Below, piece by piece: positions 1-12,141 of a DNA stretch of 64,000 nt (positions are counted from its first letter, which is position 1; every line of letters begins with the position of its first letter). The DNA comes from Cymbidium sinense (lineage: Eukaryota > Streptophyta > Magnoliopsida > Asparagales > Orchidaceae), in contig CM038222.1 in the NCBI GenBank assembly GCA_021442155.1, positions 23,856,148 to 23,920,147 on the forward strand, read 5' to 3'. Below the pieces are notes generated by a model, which did not search any database, was not told where the DNA came from, and saw nothing but the letters and a program-made list of their open reading frames with translations. The position numbers and the translations under genes were made by a program.

Positions 1-1940
1 CCACTCATGTTGATAGATACACCTTAGATTGGTTGGTTCTTGTACCTTAGGATACACCACTCATGGTAGATGTAAGTCTGCTATGATTTCACCTTGATTT
101 GGCCACCGTATACCTATAGGCTTTCTTTTCTAAGGCTCAAGATGACACTGCTAGCAGTACCTCTTGTGTGGACACTATATTTGGATCATGACTTTTGCGA
201 CCCCATTTAGACACTACCCGGGTTACCATCATATTGAATAGTTTCTTTTTCCTAGTAACCACCCCTATGGTTGGAGAATTCATCCTGTGGATGTGTAGAT
301 TCTCCTTGGTCTAGTAAATCTAATGTAAGTCAAGGATGATATAGCTCCTTCTCTGTAGTCCTCACAACAATGTCAATGAAAACATATAAACAAAATATAT
401 ATTCACTCATGGATTAGGAGGACACTCCTAATGATACCTTTTCCCAAGCAAGCATCCTATCTTTAAATTAGTGTCAACAAAACTCCCTATAGGAATTTCT
501 TAACTACTCTTGAGTTGATATAAGTCCCCAACAGGATTCACTCAGTAGACGCCCCTAAGTCAGGTTTGATTTGTTTTGTTACTAACATGTCACTCCAACA
601 GTTGTTCCTTGCTTTATAAGATGTAAGTCTGATATGCCTTCTTCCTAGCACAGCTGTTGCACATTGAAAGGAAACTCCTTAGGTTAGCTAGCTCTACTCC
701 ATGACTAGTAGACTATCCCTTTGGAATTATAAATCTGAGATAGGACAAGTCTGATATAGCCCCTTTTCAGTGGGTCCATCACACACCGACATGGTCCATA
801 AATTAAATCTATCAAATTTGATTGAGCTCACATCCCCAGTGGATATGCCCTCAATTCAAAATCAAACTAAAACAAATAAACCATATCAAATCACATGAAA
901 TTAAGAGAAAATTAATCTTGACTTCTTTTGAGTTGACATATATCCCCACCAACATTCACTCAGTAGTCACCCTAGGTCAAGTTCAATTTGTTGTGCATCC
1001 AATTGGTCACCCCAGTAGTTGTTCCTCACTTTGGAAGACATAAGTCAGCTATGCCTTCTTCTTAGTATAGTCATTGTACATCAAAAGGAAACCACTTAAG
1101 TTGGTTAGCTCTACCCCACAGTTCATAGACTATTCCTTTAGATTTGTAAACCTGAGGTAGGTCAAGGCTGATATATCCCCTTTCTAGTGGGACCATCGCA
1201 CACCGACAGGGTCCATACATTAACTCAGATTAAATTAAACCCAATTTGATTTTTGCCAATGGAGTTAAATCACACCCTTCTCCCTAGTGAAGCCCTAAGT
1301 CATATATAAATAAGTCAAGCAGCCTAATCAAATTCAAAACCAATCTCCCTAGTGGAGTCAAATTAAACCAACTCCCCCAATAGAGCCTAAATCAAAGAAA
1401 TCCAACCAACCTCTTATCTGGACATCCCCAAAAAATCTAAATCAAACTCAAATCTCAATCCCGCGATAGAAACTGCTTCCCTAGTGCAAGGTTCATATTT
1501 CTGAACCTCAGTGGACTCGAGCCCATATCTCTAGCATATATGCCTCCACATCTTAAAATAGAACAAATTAAAATTGATTGATCTTAATCACGGTGGATTA
1601 TAGATTCTTATCACTAGAATCTTCTTTAAATCATATAATCAAATCAAATTCAAACCTTATCCCCATAGATTTTCTTCTTCTTATGCCCTCAACATAGACC
1701 CTCACATGTCATGTCCAATGCATGTGTAATCCCTAGTGGATCTCCTCCATGTCCTTGACATGGAATTCTCATCAAATCTTATTTCTTCTCTTATGCACAC
1801 CATTAATACTTCAACCATCAGAATTACATCAATCTTAACATTGTAATCAACATTTTATGATTTGTGATGGTGCAAGCTCAAACTAACTATACAATATCAT
1901 GCTAAACATATTAAGTGTGAATTAACATATTATATTATAT
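1..1940 (+). mobile_element. Partial LTR of a Tat-like Ty3/gypsy element (copy 0)
   Basis: This segment is similar to the reverse complement of about 30,400-31,880. Shared landmarks are the run around the motif GATGTAAGTCTGCTATG, a block ending in a phrase meaning 'first-strand' GGTCCATCACACACC, and the spacing of the units. Orientation is taken from copy A, where the LTR abuts the pol C-terminus on the minus strand; the sense of this copy is therefore plus. Motifs containing GTAAGT recur near 70, 620 and (degenerate) 1,040. The segment holds no protein-coding similarity. It starts outside the window. Its right part (1,300-1,900) is only loosely similar to the copy A region 30,350-30,700, so it is older or from a related subfamily. 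Confidence 0.65.
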
Positions 1941-3215
1941 TATAAAATATGATATATTATAATTTGTTATAATATAATATATTGTCTAACATTACACCTC
2001 ATTAGAATCAGTTAAAAAGAACAAATAACAAAATTTTCTCAAAATATGAATAATGTTCATTTTGGATGTAAAATTATTATTTTTCTATTAAAAATGGTAT
2101 AAATAATTTTTGTGTTTCTTCTGGTGTGTGCCGTGAATTTGGCCAAATTCTTCCATCTCAACCTTCAAATTAACATTTTTTGAGTTTTGACCCAATGTAT
2201 TATAAGAAAAGTAAAACATACTAAAATGTTCAATAACATTTAGTAACACCACCACATTCATATATATGTGAAGTTATATTGTTATGTACATTATATTTTA
2301 ATATGCTTTCATATAATATATTATCTTACATTACACCTTAAAATGAATCACTTTAAGCAAAAAATTTATAAAATTTGGTTGAAAAATGAACATTTATTTT
2401 GGATGCAAAATTCCATTCTTTTGGTTAAATGACACCATAGCACACCCCTAGTGAAGTTCCCTAAAGCTTACCTTAAATTTGGCCAAATCCATCATCTCGA
2501 CCTATAAATCAATATTTTTATGAATTATACCGGTACAAACTCTACTACATCATACTATAACAAACTAAAATATGCTAAACAATACAATACACAATAGTAT
2601 GCTATAATGCATGATGCTACACTATGTTATGGCATCCTATATTATAATACACTATAAATTATTGTATTATACTATATTGCATATCACATCACAAGGGATT
2701 GCTTAAGATAAAAGATCATAAATTAGTCTAAATAATAAAAAATAATATATTTTAGTTGTATCACTTACATATTTTAATTTGAAAAAATATATTATGATGC
2801 CATGCCCTACATATTATGAATTTGGCCAAATTCCACCATTTTAAAGTCTAAATCAACATTTTTATAAATAATGCTAGTGTAGGCTCGATTGCATGATTGT
2901 AAAATTCTAAAAGAATTTAAAATACATAGAACAATATATTATGATATATGATGTTATACTATGCTACAACATATAATATTTATTTTGAACATAAAATCTT
3001 ACTTTTTTAGACTACAAGTGGTAGCACACCTTTACTACAACATTCCCACTTCAAATTTAATAAATTTCATCATCGATTTATTAAATCAATAATTTTTTGG
3101 ATTTATATTCATATAGACTATAGGGCACAATACCATAATATACTAAAACATTTCAAAGCATCTTATAACACCCAAAAAACATCACTAATATATGATGCTT
3201 TATTATAATATATGG
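1941..3215. repeat. AT-rich imperfect tandem repeats, about 300-350 bp unit
   Basis: Three to four diverged units can be aligned by eye. Each contains the phrase GAATTTGGCCAAATTC or a derivative (near 2,135, 2,490 and 2,820), then a stretch with 'TAAATCAACATTTTTAT', then a run of ATACTATAATATAC-type sequence. There is no open reading frame of note. The block lies between the LTR fragment and the first telomere-like repeats. It could be a satellite or the AT-rich part of an LTR; I cannot decide between them. Confidence 0.55.
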
Positions 3216-3680
3216 TATTATAATATGATTTAGGGTTAAGGTTTAGGGTATTCAAATCTCTAATAGTCAAGGGAAAGTCTCTTGAAGAAATTTTCTTTAG
3301 CTACCATAACTATGTTTGGATTAGGTCATTCTTTACATCTACTCTTAATGACATCTTTATTCAAGGTTTAGGGTTTAGGGTTAGTTTAGGGTTTTGGGTT
3401 TTAAGTTAGTTTAGGTTTTAGGGTTTAGTGTTAGTTTAAGGTTTAGGGCTTAGGTTTAGGGTTTGGGGTTTAGGATTTAGGGTTTAGGGTTGTAGGTTTT
3501 AGGGTTTATGGTTGTAGGTTTTAGGGTTTAGGGTTTAGGATTTAGGGTTTAAGTTTTTAGGGTTTAAGGTTTAGGGTTTAGGATTTTTAGGGTTTTGGGT
3601 TTAGGATTTAGGGTTTAGGGTTGAAGTTTTAGGTTTAGGGTTTAAGTTTTAGTTTAGGGTTTAGGGTTTAGAGTTTAAGG
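3216..3680 (+). repeat. Telomere-like TTTAGGG array with a 110-bp unique interruption
   Basis: Degenerate plant telomere repeats (TTTAGGG on the plus strand) begin near 3,225. A unique stretch of about 110 bp at 3,255-3,365 interrupts them, after which the array is fairly regular, with variants such as TTTTAGGG and TTTAGGA. It ends at the T run that is the complement of the 3' A run of the glycine-rich protein fragment. Confidence 0.9.
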
Positions 3681-4147
3681 TTTTTTTAACAGAGAATAAA
3701 TTTAGATTCAACATTTCTTCTTTTTGATTTCATTAACCAACTCCAAGTTTTCTAAGACAGCGATGACATATATTAAAATGAGCACCCATAGAAAATCAAA
3801 ATCCAGATAAGTATAATCATCTCTCTTTATAAAACATAGTTCCATAAAGTAGATGATCGATCTTTTAGTTTCTTTGATTCCCATCAGAACCACCCCCACC
3901 TCTTGAGTAGCGGGATCCACGATCATATCCTCAATCTCTCCCTCTGCCACCACCATGGCTGTAACCTTCGTTGCTCCTCCTCCCTCCGTAACCACCACTT
4001 CTCTGATCACCACCTCCATATACACTACCACCTCCAAATTCTCGACCACCACTATGATAACTTCCTCCTTCGCCTTTGCCTCCATCGCCAGATCAACACT
4101 AAGCCTAGTTGATAATGTTCCTGCTTCTAAGGTTCTACCCATTCTTA
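3681..4147 (-). pseudogene. Glycine-rich RNA-binding protein 3' fragment, copy 1
   Basis: On the minus strand this reads as the end of an RRM domain (degraded N-G-x-N-L-D...ITVN-Q-A-Q-S-R), a glycine-rich tail encoded by GGT/GGA repeats, and a 3' UTR that ends in an A run (seen as the T run at 3,681-3,687). This is the layout of plant GRP7/GRP8-type proteins, which bind RNA through an N-terminal RRM; only the region after the RRM is present. The longest open frame here (3,708-4,142, 144 codons) reads the glycine codons out of frame as Val/Glu and is not a real protein. The 5' breakpoint, at the codons just before N-L-D, is the same as in the copies at 6.9, 15.7, 20.6 and 42.4 kb. No intron is seen, consistent with a retrocopy. 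Confidence 0.8.
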
Positions 4148-6554
4148 GGGTCTAGCTTTAGTGATAGTTTAAGGGTTATTGGGGTTTAGTGTTTAAGGTT
4201 TAGGGTTTAGGGTTTAGGGTTTAGGGTTTGGGGTTTAGGTTTTAGGGTTTTGGGTTTAGGGTTTAGGGTTTAGGGTATAGGGTTTTAGGGCTTAGGGTTT
4301 AGGGTTTAGGGTTTAGGGTTTAAGGGCTTAGGATTTAGGGTTTAGGGTTTAAGGTTTTAGGGTTTAGGGTTTAGTGTTTAGGGTTGTAGGTTTAGGGTCT
4401 AGGGTTAAGGGTTTAGGGTTTAGGTTGAAGGATTTAGGGTTTACAATTTTTTTTTAATTAAGTAACCTGGTAGGTTTATGTTTATTTAGTTTATTTTTTA
4501 TTTATTTGAGTTTATTTTATTTTTGATTTTTTATTTAGGTTTATTTTAATTTTTATTTATCCTAGTTTATTTATTTTAGATTTATTTATTTTAGTTTAGG
4601 TTTTTTATTTTAATTTATTTTTAGGTTTAGGCTTATTTTTTAGTGGAGTTTTATTTTTATTTTATTTTTTAGGTTTAGGTTTTATTTTTTACTTTTAGGT
4701 CTAGGTTTAGGTTTTATTTTATTTTCTTAGGTTTAGGTTTTAGGTTTTTATTTTAGGTTTATTTTTAGGTTTTATTTTTTAGTTTAGGTTTTGGTTTATT
4801 GTTAGTTTAATTTATTTTATTTAGTTTTGGTTTAGGTTTAAGTTTTGTTTATTTTAGATCTAGGCTTAGGTTTTATTTATTTTAGTTTAAGTTTAGGTTT
4901 ATTTTATTTTTATGTTAGGTTTAGGACTTTTTTTTTTAGTTTATGATTTAGGTTTTATTTCTTTAAGGTTTCATTTTTATTATATTTAGGTTTTTTATTT
5001 TAGGTTTAATTATATATTTAGTTTTGTTTAGGTTTTTATTTTATTTTATTTTATTTAGGTTTATGTACTTTTATTTATTTTATTTTAAGGTATTATTTAG
5101 TTTAGGTTTAGGTTTTTAGGTTCTTAGGGTTCAGGGTTGTAGGTTTAGGTTTATTTAGTTTATTATTTATTTATTTTAGTTTATTTTATTTATTTATTTT
5201 AGTTTATTTTAATTTTAATTTTTGTTTTGGTTTATTTTTTATTTTTATTTAGTTTAGTTTATTTATTTTAGGTTTATTTATTTTAGTTTAGGGTTTTTTT
5301 TTTTTTTTTTTTAGGTTTAGGTTTAGGTTTATGCTTATTTTTTAGTTTAGTTTTAGTTTTATTTTATTTTTAAGGTTTAGGTTTTATTAGTTATTTTTAG
5401 GTTTAGGTTTAGGTTTTTATTTTCTTTTTTTAAGGTTTAGGTGTTAGCTTTTTATTTTAATTATTTTTAGGTTTTATTTCATTTTATTTTGTTTAGGGTT
5501 TAGGTTTAGTTTATTTTATGTTTAGTTTAGGTTTTATTTATTTTAGTTCAATTTATTTTAGTTTAGTTTATTTTAGTTTAGGTTTAAGTTTATTTTATGT
5601 TGCTTATTTTAGGTTTAATTATTTTTTAAGTTTAGGGTTTAGGTTTTATTTTTTATTTATTTTTAGGTTAATTTTTTAGGTTTAGGTTTTTATTTAGTTT
5701 TTATTTTATTTTATTTTGGGTTTATTTTATTTTTATTTTATGTTTAGTTTTTATTTTATTTTGGTTTTTTATTTTTAGGTTAATTTTATTCTTTAGTTTA
5801 GTTTAAGTTTTTATTTATTTATTTGAGTTCAATTTTTTATTTTTTATTTTATTTTATTTTTACATTTAGGTTTAGGTTTATGTCTAGGTTTATGTTTTTA
5901 TTTTATTTTATTTTATTTATTTTATCTAGGTTTAAGTTTATTAATTTATTTTATTTTTAGGTTTTATTTAGTTTAGGTTTAGGTTTTTAGGTTTTTAGTA
6001 TTTAGGGTTTAGGGTTTAGGGTTTGAGGTTTAGTGTTTAGGGTTTAGGGTTGTAGGTTTTAGGGTTTAGAGTTTAGGTTTAGGGTTTAGGGTTTAGGTTT
6101 TTATGGTTTAGGGTTTAGGGTTTAGGGTTTAAGGTTTAGGATTTAAAGTTTAGGGTTTTGGGGTTTAGGGTTTAGGGTTTAGGGTTTAGGGTTAGTTTTA
6201 AGGTTTATGGTTTAGGGTTAGGTTTTTTTTAAAATTAAGTAAATTTATAGGTTTAGGTTTTAGTTTAGGGTTTAGGTTTTAAGATTTAGGGTTTAGTGTT
6301 TAGTGTTTAGGGTTTAGGGTTTAGGATTTTTAGGGTTTACAGTTTAGGGTTTAGGGTTTAGGGTTTATGATTTAGGGTTTAAGGATTTAGGATTGTAGGT
6401 TTAGGGTTGTAGGTTTAGGGTTTAGGGTTTATGGTTTAGAGTTAATTTTAGAGTTTAGTGTTAGGGTTTTTTTTTAGGCTTTATGGGTTTAGGGTTTAGG
6501 ATTTAGGATTTTGGTTTAAGGTTCAGGTTTTAGTTTAGGGTTTCAGATTTTTGG
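4148..6554 (+). repeat. Telomere-like array, canonical ends and T-rich degenerate centre
   Basis: 4,148-4,440 is near-canonical TTTAGGG. 4,441-5,995 changes to a T-rich variant in which TTTAGG units alternate with TTTATTTTA. 5,996-6,554 returns to near-canonical TTTAGGG. The transitions are sharp and G is lost rather than randomly substituted. No gene is present. Confidence 0.9.
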
Positions 6555-6973
6555 TTTTTTACATGAGTAAATTCAAATTCAAAATTTCTTCTTTTGATTT
6601 AATCAACCAAGTAACACCAAGTTTTCTAAGACACAACAGCGACATAGATAAAAATGAGCATGCATAGAGCAAAATAAAACCCTAAATTGTCTCTTGTAAA
6701 GACATAGTTCCATAAGCGGCAAATTAGATCATAATCTTGTTTCTCCATTTCCCATCAAAACCACCGACCTCTCAAGTAGCGGATCCACCATCATATCCCA
6801 ATCTCTCCCTCCACCACCACCATGGTTGTAACCTCCATCGCTCCTCCGCCTCCATAACCACCACCTCCATATCCAGACACCTCAGATCCCCAACACCACG
6901 TGATACCACCTTCACCTCCTGCAGATCTAGGCCAGTGCGGTTGGCGTGATGTTCATGATCAAGGTTCATTCTT
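6555..6973 (-). pseudogene. Glycine-rich RNA-binding protein 3' fragment, copy 2
   Basis: This has the same content as copy 1 on the minus strand: a degraded RRM end, a shortened glycine-rich tail (GGT/GGA codons, near 6,800-6,900) and the shared 3' UTR with the marker TTAGAAAACTTGG (complement near 6,620-6,635). A T run at 6,555-6,560 marks the A tail. It carries internal deletions relative to copy 4 at 20.6 kb, and no frame is open through it. The open frames at 6,737-6,969 on either strand are out of frame with the parent protein. Confidence 0.8.
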
Positions 6974-7104
6974 AAGGTTTAGGTTTATTAGGTTTTAGGG
7001 TTTTGGTTTTTTTTTAAATTTATTTAGTTACATTAGGTTTAGGTTTAGGGATTGGGGTTTCTGATTTAGGGTTTATGGTTAGGGTTTAGGGTTTAAGGGT
7101 TTTT
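6974..7104 (+). repeat. Short telomere-like array between two pseudogenes
   Basis: Degenerate TTTAGGG units separate the glycine-rich fragment copy 2 from the P0 pseudogene. Sequence such as GTTAGGGTTTAGGG is clear near 7,075-7,095. Confidence 0.85.
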
Positions 7105-7964
7105 TATATATATTTTAAACTCAAATGATTTCATAATAAACAAGAAATTACCAAATCAAATAGGACATTATCTCTAACAACAAATAGAATAAAATAAAAT
7201 GCAATTCAAAATTCACAAAAATAGTATTTCATAAAATGATTTAACTCCCAAAGACAATAAAATTTTATTTTGTAGAAGGCCAAGAAATCTTAGTCGAATA
7301 AGCTGAAACCCATATCATCATCAGATTCCTCAGTAGGCTCTTCCTTCTTTTCTTCCACTACAATAGTCGGAGGAGTAGCAAAAGCATCAGGCACAGTAGC
7401 CACATCAAATTTACTAGGATCCTTGAAATATTATTTAACCTTCTCATCCTGCAGGTATGTGTAATCAGTGGCAATCATGATGGTGAGGACATTCTTGTAA
7501 GCATTGATGAACATGTGGGGAGTTGCAGCAAGGGTGGGATAAGAGAGGGCCAATGAGAGAGAAGTGATCATTGAAAGGCCTACCGAAAACTTCTTGATGA
7601 GATCATCTTCAATTAGGTCAAGCACCTGGGGTGAACCTTGAACCATCATCATACCGCGGATGACAAGGCCATAAAAGAATGGCCTAATCCCTAGCTTAGC
7701 GAAGAGAGCAACCTTTGAGGATCCCACCTTATCGCCTTTCATAATCAGCTCAATCGGGGTGATAATTTCAATAGTACCCTTTTTGATCTTAGTTAGGATG
7801 TTGAGAACCTAGAAGAAGTCAATGAAGGATCCAAACCGATGCCTAGAGTAACCAACAATAAGGTGCAACAAGACCAACATAGGCAGGAGCACCAACATTG
7901 TATTTCACATCCTCTTCCCTGACTTCTTTAAGATCACCTTTGGTAAAAATCAGCTCAATAGGGG
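7105..7964 (-). pseudogene. RPP0: Processed pseudogene of 60S acidic ribosomal protein P0 (uL10)
   Basis: On the minus strand the sequence encodes the P0 C-terminal two thirds. It begins with [10 protein letters not shown] (about 7,945-7,915), continues through [15 protein letters not shown] and the open stretch 7,742-7,431 ([20 protein letters not shown], then [20 protein letters not shown]), and ends in the P-stalk signature [13 protein letters not shown] near 7,290. Functional P0 scaffolds the P1/P2 stalk on the 60S subunit. This copy is dead: the frame shifts between 7,740 and 7,870, a Gln codon is TAG before VLNI, and a TAA stands where family members have Glu in VKEYLKDPSKF (about 7,431). 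About 170 bp of 3' UTR follow, ending in an A run at the repeat boundary. There is no intron and the 5' end is truncated, as in LINE-mobilised retrocopies. Confidence 0.93.
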
Positions 7965-9088
7965 TTTAGGGTTTAGGGTTTAGGGTTTTAGAGTATATGC
8001 TTTTAGGGTTTAGGGTTGGGGTTTAGGGTTTAGGATTTAGGGGTTAGGGTTTAGGGTTATAGGTTTAGTGTTTTAGGTTTAGGGTTTAGGATTTAGGATT
8101 AAGGCTTTAGGTTTTTTTTTAAATTAAGTAAATCAGTAGGCTTAGGTTTCTTTAGTTTCTTTAGATTATTTATTTATTTATTTATTTTAGTTTATATTAT
8201 TTTTATTTTTATTTAGGTTTAGTTTTTATTTTTATTTAGGTTAATTTATTTATTTTAGCTTTATTTATTTTTATTTTAGGGCTTTTATTTTAGTTTATTT
8301 TTTAGGTTTAGGCTTATTTTTTAGTTGAGTTTTATTTTATTTTTTAGGTTTAGGTTTTATTTTTAATTTTAGGTTTAGGTTTTAGGTTTTTATTTTATTT
8401 TTTAGGTTTAGGTTTTAGGTTTTTATTTTAGGTTTATTTTTAGGTTTTATTTTTTTTTGGATTAGGTTTAGGTTTATTTTTAGTTTATTTTATTTTATTT
8501 AGTTTAGGATTAGGTTTTTGGTTTAGTTTATTTTAGGTTTAGGTTTAGATTTTATTTATTTTAGTTCAGTTTATTTTAGTTTAGGTTTAGGTTTATTTTA
8601 TTTAGTTTAGTTTATTTTTATTTGAGGTTTATTTTTTTTAGTTTAGGGATTAGGTTTTATTTTTTATTTATTTTTAGGTTTATTTTTTAAGTTTACGTTT
8701 TTATTTGATTTTTATTTTATTTTAGGTTTATTTTTGTTTTTTTAGTTTATGTTTAGTTTTATTTTATTTAGGTTTTTTATTCTTAGGTTATTTTATTTTA
8801 GTTTAGTTTAGGTTTTATTTATTTTATTTTAATTTATTTTTATTTAATTTTATTTTAGGTTTAGGTTTAGGTTTTAGTTTAGGTTTTATTTTATTTTATT
8901 TTATTTTATTTATTTAGGTTTAGGTTTTATTTATTTTAATTTTAGGTTTTATTTAATTTAGGTTTAGGTTTTTAGGTTTTTAGGTTTTTAGGGTTTAAGG
9001 TTTAGGGTTTAGGGTTTACGGTTTAGGGTTTAGGGGTTTAGGGTTTAGGGGTTTAGGGTTTAATGTTTTAGGGTTTAGGGTTTAGGAT
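7965..9088 (+). repeat. Telomere-like array with T-rich centre
   Basis: 7,965-8,110 is near-canonical TTTAGGG, 8,111-8,985 is the T-rich TTTATTTTAGG variant, and 8,986-9,088 is near-canonical again. It repeats the canonical/degenerate/canonical order of 4,148-6,554. Confidence 0.9.
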
Positions 9089-10236
9089 TTTTTTTAACTA
9101 AAAGGAATTTATTGCTCTGAAAAAATAGGGCAAGAAGACCATATTAAAGACTAAAAAGAAGAAAAAACTACTACTCAAATGAGGTATAGGAGAATCTAAA
9201 GAGTTTAGTCCCTAATACATCAAGAACAATAAAGAAAAAAAAACAAAGACAAAAAAAACCAAGTAAAAGATAGCAAGGGAAGAATCCTTGGGCTCAAAGA
9301 ACCTCAAAGAGGGAAGATCCATAAGAAAAGGAAACCTACAAACCTAAATGTAAGAACTCCGACCCTAAGAAAAAGAGACCATTTAAGACTAGCTCCCTCA
9401 GAAGAAGAAAAGACCAACTAAAAGAGAACACAACTATAAGAAATCTCAGCTAGAAGGAGATCATAAAACATAAAGAGAAAAAAACTCAGGCTCAAATATT
9501 AGGAAAGAAGGATAATCAAAATAATGAGGGGCATCAAATCCTAAGTGTATCCAGCTTCAAAAAAAGGTTACAAATAGGAAAAGTCATCGATACAAAAATA
9601 TCAAGGAAAAATCCATCATATCATCATAACCATCCCACTAAGGAAAAATACAAACATATCATAATATACCTGACCAAAGAAAAGGTGATGCTAAGGAAAG
9701 CAGAAAGAGAGAGAGGAGAGCAACATATAAAATTAACATAAGATAATGCCAACAAAATAAATATGAACACCTCTTTAAAAGAGGAGAGAAAAGACATAAA
9801 AAAAGAATAAAAAGAGCCCTCAAGACAAAATAATAGACCCACAACAACACCAAACCAAAAAGGGCATCAATAATAGAGCCCACAATAACACCTCAAAGCC
9901 ATCAAGGCACCAACCAAAGGAAGGAAACAACATAACATACATACAATGGGAGGAAAAATATCAGGAAAGAACAGAGAACCAAACCAACCAACAAAAAAAT
10001 AAGAGAATAAAGCTAAAATAAAAGCTAAATAGCTAACCAATTGATCATACCAAGAACAAAAGACCACCAACAAAGAGAGCAATAGCACCAATAAAAAGAA
10101 AGCCAAGAATAAACCACCGACCTAACCATAAAGGGCACAAAACCAACAAATAGGAAGCCAGAAACACCAAGCCAAAAGGAGGAAAATTAGCCAAGAAGCC
10201 AATACTCTAGCTAGCAAGAAAAGACATAGCAAAAGC
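9089..10236 (-). other. LINE 3' untranslated region, T/G-rich
   Basis: Downstream of ORF1 in the sense direction the sequence is rich in TTTTGG, TTGGTTGG and CTTTT words, so spurious hydrophobic open frames appear (9,624-9,842, 9,659-9,883, 9,867-10,106). These are compositional, not transmembrane proteins. The two other LINEs have an equivalent T/G-rich 3' region (39,540-40,990 and 51,250-52,270). Confidence 0.6.
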
Positions 10237-12141
10237 TCAACCAATAGAGAAAAAACTAGCCAAAAGTAAAAACCTCCCAAGGACAGGAGAGATTATTTCC
10301 ATGAAGCTTTGGAACGAGTAACCTTTTGCAAGTTTGGAGGGGTATAAATATGAACACATTTTTTTCTTTTTCTTCTTGTAAATAGTTATATAACCATACC
10401 CTTTCTCCAAAATATCTCCATCCAAAAATGAATCAATATTATTATAAAATGCATGGGGATCAAAAGAATCTATCAATTTCAAAGAAGAGCATTCAAAATC
10501 ATCCACAACACTAGAGAAAGGAAAATCAGAAATAGCATGCATTTTAAAATTAGAAGTGAAAGAAGGAGCAGAAATAGCTTTATTAAAAAGATAATTATCA
10601 ATATTTTTACCTTCCAACAATATCTAAAGAGTATCCTCCCTATCTTCATTCATAAAGGAAGCAAGAGTGGCAGAATCTAGATTTTTAGTACAATCTTTTT
10701 GTAAGGGATTAAAATAAGATTCAAATCCCATAGAAACACATAGCATATTACCAAAATTCTGAACATAACTACTAACCATAAAAAAACCATCATTTTGAAC
10801 TTAAACAGAACTATTCATAATGAGAGAATTGTCACAAGTATCTATATCTTTTTTATAAGAAGGATCACCAATATTAACAAGATTGTCGGACTAGAAGTTA
10901 AAATATATAAGAACATTCTTTTCACCACCATTCTCAATCAAGAAATAGTCTCTTTCTAATGATCTAAAAGCAAACATAGGAGAAAGAGAAATAATAACCA
11001 ACTGATTGGAGGAAATGGTGTTGGCATCAACAATATTCAAACCATCATCATGAAAGGACTTATGCATAACATCCAAACCATTAGAATCATTAACCACAAC
11101 ATCTAAAGTCTTCCCTTTAACAGAATCATCAAAAGAAGCACTTAAAAGATGATTTTTAGTTAAAATCTTTTTAGAAACATCAAAATTACCTTTCGCATTA
11201 GACAAATCATTAATTGGTAAAATTTTTCAAAAGATTCAGAAATCTGGTTTTACAAAACATTAAAATTTTGAAAAATAGAGTTTCCATTATCCAACTTGAG
11301 AGAATCATCAATTTTTCAACAATTGAATTCTTGGTCATTTTCTTCCTAAGGGAGGGATGAGCAATAATGCATTTAGAAATTTCATGCCTATGAATCTTAC
11401 AATGATTACAAAATATGGGAAAGTTCTCAAAATAACTTTCTAAAATAACGCATTTCTTCTAACCCAATCAAATTTCTTTGAATATTTTTAGTAATATCAA
11501 TCTCTACAAAATTCTAGCAACATATGGTCGAAGAAGCATTTGTTGCTTGATCAACTTGCAAAGGTCAACCAAAAATTGACCCAATAGCATAAAGAATCTG
11601 ATGATTAAATAGATGAATATGTAAGTTAGGTAAATAAATTCAAATGGAAACAATAGGAGACTCTTCATTAATATTAAACATAGGCATCCACTTCAGAATA
11701 CACATTTCATAATTAAAAACATAGTAAGAATGCCTAGAAAAACTTATTTTGTAATCAAGGTCATTAGAAAGTTTAATCAGAACATGCCTTGCATAAATCA
11801 ACCAAATAGAAAAAGAACTAGATAAATTTAAGCTATGAAAATAAATAAATATCTTCCATCTTTGGCCACTTAAATGAAAATTTTCTAATAAAATAAGCAA
11901 AAGGCTCATCTAATCTTTCAATATCCTCATCTAAAATCATAATTGCCAGAGTACCTTTAAAAGGCATATGAAGCAAATTCAAAGGAGGCTCGGTGGAGGA
12001 ATTCTTACCAGCTAAAGCCTCTTTGAAAGCCTTAGTAATAATAGGTAATTTAGAGCTAGGATTACCCAAAATATCTAATGCCCTAGCGGGATCCATCGGC
12101 ACATGGGATTTAACCCATGGATTTGAAGAAGCCGACTCCAT
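10237..12141 (-). pseudogene. LINE ORF1, DUF4283 plus zinc-knuckle-like region, broken
   Basis: ORF1 starts at an ATG (12,141) 114 bp from the element's edge. The first open stretch (12,141-11,833) and the overlapping frame 11,909-11,640 are joined by a frameshift. Together they show the DUF4283 pattern of plant LINE ORF1 proteins: the ILKWMPMFNINEESPIVSIW part, followed by a degraded I-S-L-P-N-L-H-I-H-L-F and A-I-G-S-I-F-G. A CxxC...H...C knuckle-like motif (F-C-N-H-C-K-I-H-R-H-E-I-S-K-C) lies near 11,410. The tail has open pieces 11,205-10,891 and 10,620-10,237 with no recognised domain. Such proteins bind the element RNA. Several stops and shifts make it inactive. Confidence 0.75.

Noticed and set aside
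3708..4142. 144-codon open frame on the minus strand
   Set aside because: It overlaps the glycine-rich fragment but reads the GGT/GGA codons out of frame as Val and Glu; the length comes from repeat composition.
9624..10106. Hydrophobic frames resembling membrane proteins
   Set aside because: They fall in the T/G-rich LINE 3' region. Similar frames in the other LINE 3' regions (39,595-39,986; 51,716-52,070) confirm a compositional cause.
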